DNA from: Coriobacteriaceae bacterium
Lineage (GTDB): Bacteria > Actinomycetota > Coriobacteriia > Coriobacteriales > Coriobacteriaceae
Length of the DNA: 64,000 nt
Direction of reading: 5' to 3'
Assembly (NCBI GenBank): GCA_902364975.1
Contig: CABJFQ010000004.1
Location: forward strand, 95,313 to 159,312
Within the stretch, counting starts at the first letter, position 1. Each line of letters opens with the position of its first letter. Below, piece by piece: positions 62,732 through 64,000 of this stretch. Below the pieces are notes generated by a model. The model was not told the origin of the DNA. It saw only the letters and a list, made by a program, of their open reading frames with translations, and made no database searches. A program made the position numbers and the translations under genes.

Positions 62732-63163
62732 TTAGTCGATGGAGATCTTCGTAACGTTCTTCTTCTCGACGATCTTGGGAACCGTAACGGTCAGGATGCC
62801 GTCAGCGTACTTAGCCGAGAGGCCCTCGCTCGAAGCGTCCTTTAGATACACGCCGCGCGTCGCGCTGTACGAGCTAAACTCCTTCTGCAGGAAGTTCTTG
62901 CCCTCGTTCTCCTCGTCCTCCACAACGTTCACGCTAATCGACAGGCGGCCCTCGTTAAGCTCAACGTCGATATCATCCTTAGCGACGCCGGTCAGATAGG
63001 CCTTGACCTCATAACCATCGCCCTTGTCCTCAACGTCAACGGGGAACGCCTTGGAAGCAATCGAGTTGTTTGCAAGATCGGTCATATCATCAAACAGATC
63101 GAACAGCGAGCTAGCAGAAGGACGAACGCCAAAAACCGAACGATAAGGAACCATGCTTGCCAT
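62732..63163 (-). CDS. Small heat shock protein, Hsp20/alpha-crystallin family
   Basis: ATG 63163 follows AAAAGGAG. The 143-aa protein has a short N-terminal arm (MASMVPYRSVFGVRPSASSL), the alpha-crystallin domain (~40-135) with DVEDKGDGYEVKAYLTGVAK, DDIDVELNEGRLSISV and the GILTVTVPK motif (GxLxxxxPK), and an IxI-like tail (VTKISID). It holds unfolding proteins for refolding by DnaK and acts as an oligomer in the cytosol. An inverted repeat TGAGTCAA...TTGACTCA upstream is a candidate heat-shock operator. Convergent with the metallo-hydrolase gene. Confidence 0.95.
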   Translation of the reverse strand: MASMVPYRSVFGVRPSASSLFDLFDDMTDLANNSIASKAFPVDVEDKGDGYEVKAYLTGVAKDDIDVELNEGRLSISVNVVEDEENEGKNFLQKEFSSYSATRGVYLKDASSEGLSAKYADGILTVTVPKIVEKKNVTKISID

Positions 63164-63276
63164 GTTTACCACTCCTTTTAGGACTGCCGAGCCATCTTCT
63201 AGGTGACTGGGACTTCTTTTGACGCTCATATATATGCCCACACAGTGCTTATATATACATTGGCTATAAAGTTTTT

Positions 63277-63317
63277 TGAGTCAAGTACTATAAGCATATC
63301 TAAGTGTAATTGACTCA
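63277..63317 (-). promoter_or_regulatory. Inverted repeat upstream of hsp20
   Basis: TGAGTCAA (63277-63284) and TTGACTCA (63310-63317) are perfect mirror halves with 25 bases between. Each partly resembles half of the HspR-associated element CTTGAGT-N7-ACTCAAG known from actinobacteria. It lies ~115-155 bases before the start, so a downstream promoter is implied. Confidence 0.45.
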
Positions 63318-63439
63318 GGTTTTAGTAAGGTTAAGGTTCTTTGAACCAGAGCTTAAATAACGAGTATGTTCGCAGCTACAAATAACAAGGGGCTTACAAT
63401 GAGCGCGTACACGTTGTTGGTAACGAGCTAAAGGGCATC

Positions 63440-63907
63440 ATGGACGACCAAAACCAGAACAAAATGTTTATGCAGACGCAGGGGGAAGAAACTTCCACGC
63501 AGCCGCCACGGTTCCATCGCCCCCACATCTCGCAAGAGCCCATTAATGATCCTGAGCCAGAGTATGTGACGAGAAATCGATATCAAACGCTCGAGGATGC
63601 CCAAACGGGACGCAAACATATGGGCGTCGCCTCGGGAGACCCTGTATATCTGAAAGACGCACCATTATCTAAAAACAGCGCAGCTAGTGATGAGCCGATG
63701 AAAGCATCCGCCGCTCATCAACAAAGAGGTCCTCGACCAAAGCAAACCTTGACGCATTCGGCTCGCTATCTCGAAACGCCAAAACAGGGAAAATCAATCT
63801 TCGTTTCATCAAGTAAACGACGCAAGCAGCATCGACTGACAATCCTGCTTTTGATCATTGCAGCCATAGCAATTGCCCTTGTTATTCGTTTTATTTTCTT
63901 TAAATAA
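63440..63907 (+). CDS. Small C-terminally membrane-anchored protein of unknown function
   Basis: ATG 63440 follows AAAGGG. The 155-aa protein is hydrophilic and Gln/Pro/Ser-rich for ~125 residues (PPRFHRPHISQEPINDPEPE), followed by a basic SSKRRKQHRL and one hydrophobic helix (LTILLLIIAAIAIALVIRFI) ending five residues later. This is a tail-anchor layout with the bulk of the protein in the cytoplasm. No domain is recognised. TACAAT at 63396-63401 is a possible -10. A truncated terminator follows. Confidence 0.75.
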   Translation: MDDQNQNKMFMQTQGEETSTQPPRFHRPHISQEPINDPEPEYVTRNRYQTLEDAQTGRKHMGVASGDPVYLKDAPLSKNSAASDEPMKASAAHQQRGPRPKQTLTHSARYLETPKQGKSIFVSSSKRRKQHRLTILLLIIAAIAIALVIRFIFFK

Positions 63908-63978
63908 AAGCTCAATACCAAAAAGAATTAAATCGTCTGGCGTAAATGAATCATTTATGCCCGGTAAACGCAAAAAAG

Positions 63979-64000
63979 GGGGAGGCCGCGAGGCCTCCCC
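63979..64000 (+). terminator. Terminator at the window edge
   Basis: GGGGAGGCC pairs perfectly with GGCCTCCCC around GCGA. The T-run would lie beyond the window. Confidence 0.7.

Overview
The window reads as a chromosomal segment of a high-GC Gram-positive gut-type actinobacterium of the class Coriobacteriia, most likely Collinsella or a close relative. This is inferred from overall base composition, strong AAGGAG-type ribosome binding sites, the tilS-hpt-ftsH block, a giant isopeptide-repeat (VaFE-type) surface protein with an MPxTG anchor, a second wall protein with an LAxTG-like anchor, and the general gene content. No rRNA operon, prophage, insertion sequence or CRISPR array was seen. Translation starts were reassigned wherever a clear ribosome binding site lies inside a longer open frame.

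Left part (1-15 kb): the 5' part of an ABC exporter gene, a coiled-coil wall-anchored protein, the small SRP RNA (ffs), and an 11.8-kb gene for a ~3,900-residue wall-anchored adhesin or stalk protein. A run of ten G (coding strand) lies just upstream of its probable promoter, so phase variation is possible. 15-28 kb: a TadA-glycerate kinase fusion, tRNA-Ser(UGA), a TetR regulator beside lemA, ilvE, a DedA membrane protein, cysE, a MarR-controlled heterodimeric ABC exporter with two well-placed operators, a nitroreductase and small unknown proteins. 28-39.5 kb: a degenerate AAA+/Fis-type regulator next to a YeiH-family transporter, a GntR regulator, glmS, a LacI regulator, an ATPase in AT-richer DNA, larE, and two near-identical HAD phosphatase genes. 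The second HAD copy abuts the internally deleted 3' remnant of a LacI regulator gene.

39.7-47.2 kb holds a six-gene sugar operon: PTS EIIBC, a GatZ/KbaZ-family protein, a TalC/FSA-type transaldolase, a split transketolase and PTS EIIA. A LacI-family regulator is encoded divergently. Together the genes suggest PTS uptake of an unidentified sugar, epimerisation or aldol chemistry, and entry into the non-oxidative pentose phosphate pathway. 47-64 kb: a secreted nuclease, an EF-G-like GTPase, a polar amino-acid ABC importer, a 23S rRNA uracil methyltransferase, a PHP phosphatase, an aminotransferase, ftsH-hpt-tilS, a WalJ-like metallo-hydrolase, Hsp20 and a small membrane protein.

The most distinctive feature outside the genes is a dense set of intergenic palindromes. 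At least fifteen are different hairpins sharing a GGGAC core, three share a TGCGG-type outer arm, and several are single long inverted repeats of 70-140 bp. Some are duplicated almost exactly. They look like a lineage-specific mobile or regulatory palindrome family, and with the candidate phase-variable adhesin and the PTS/transketolase operon they are the best candidates for something not yet described.
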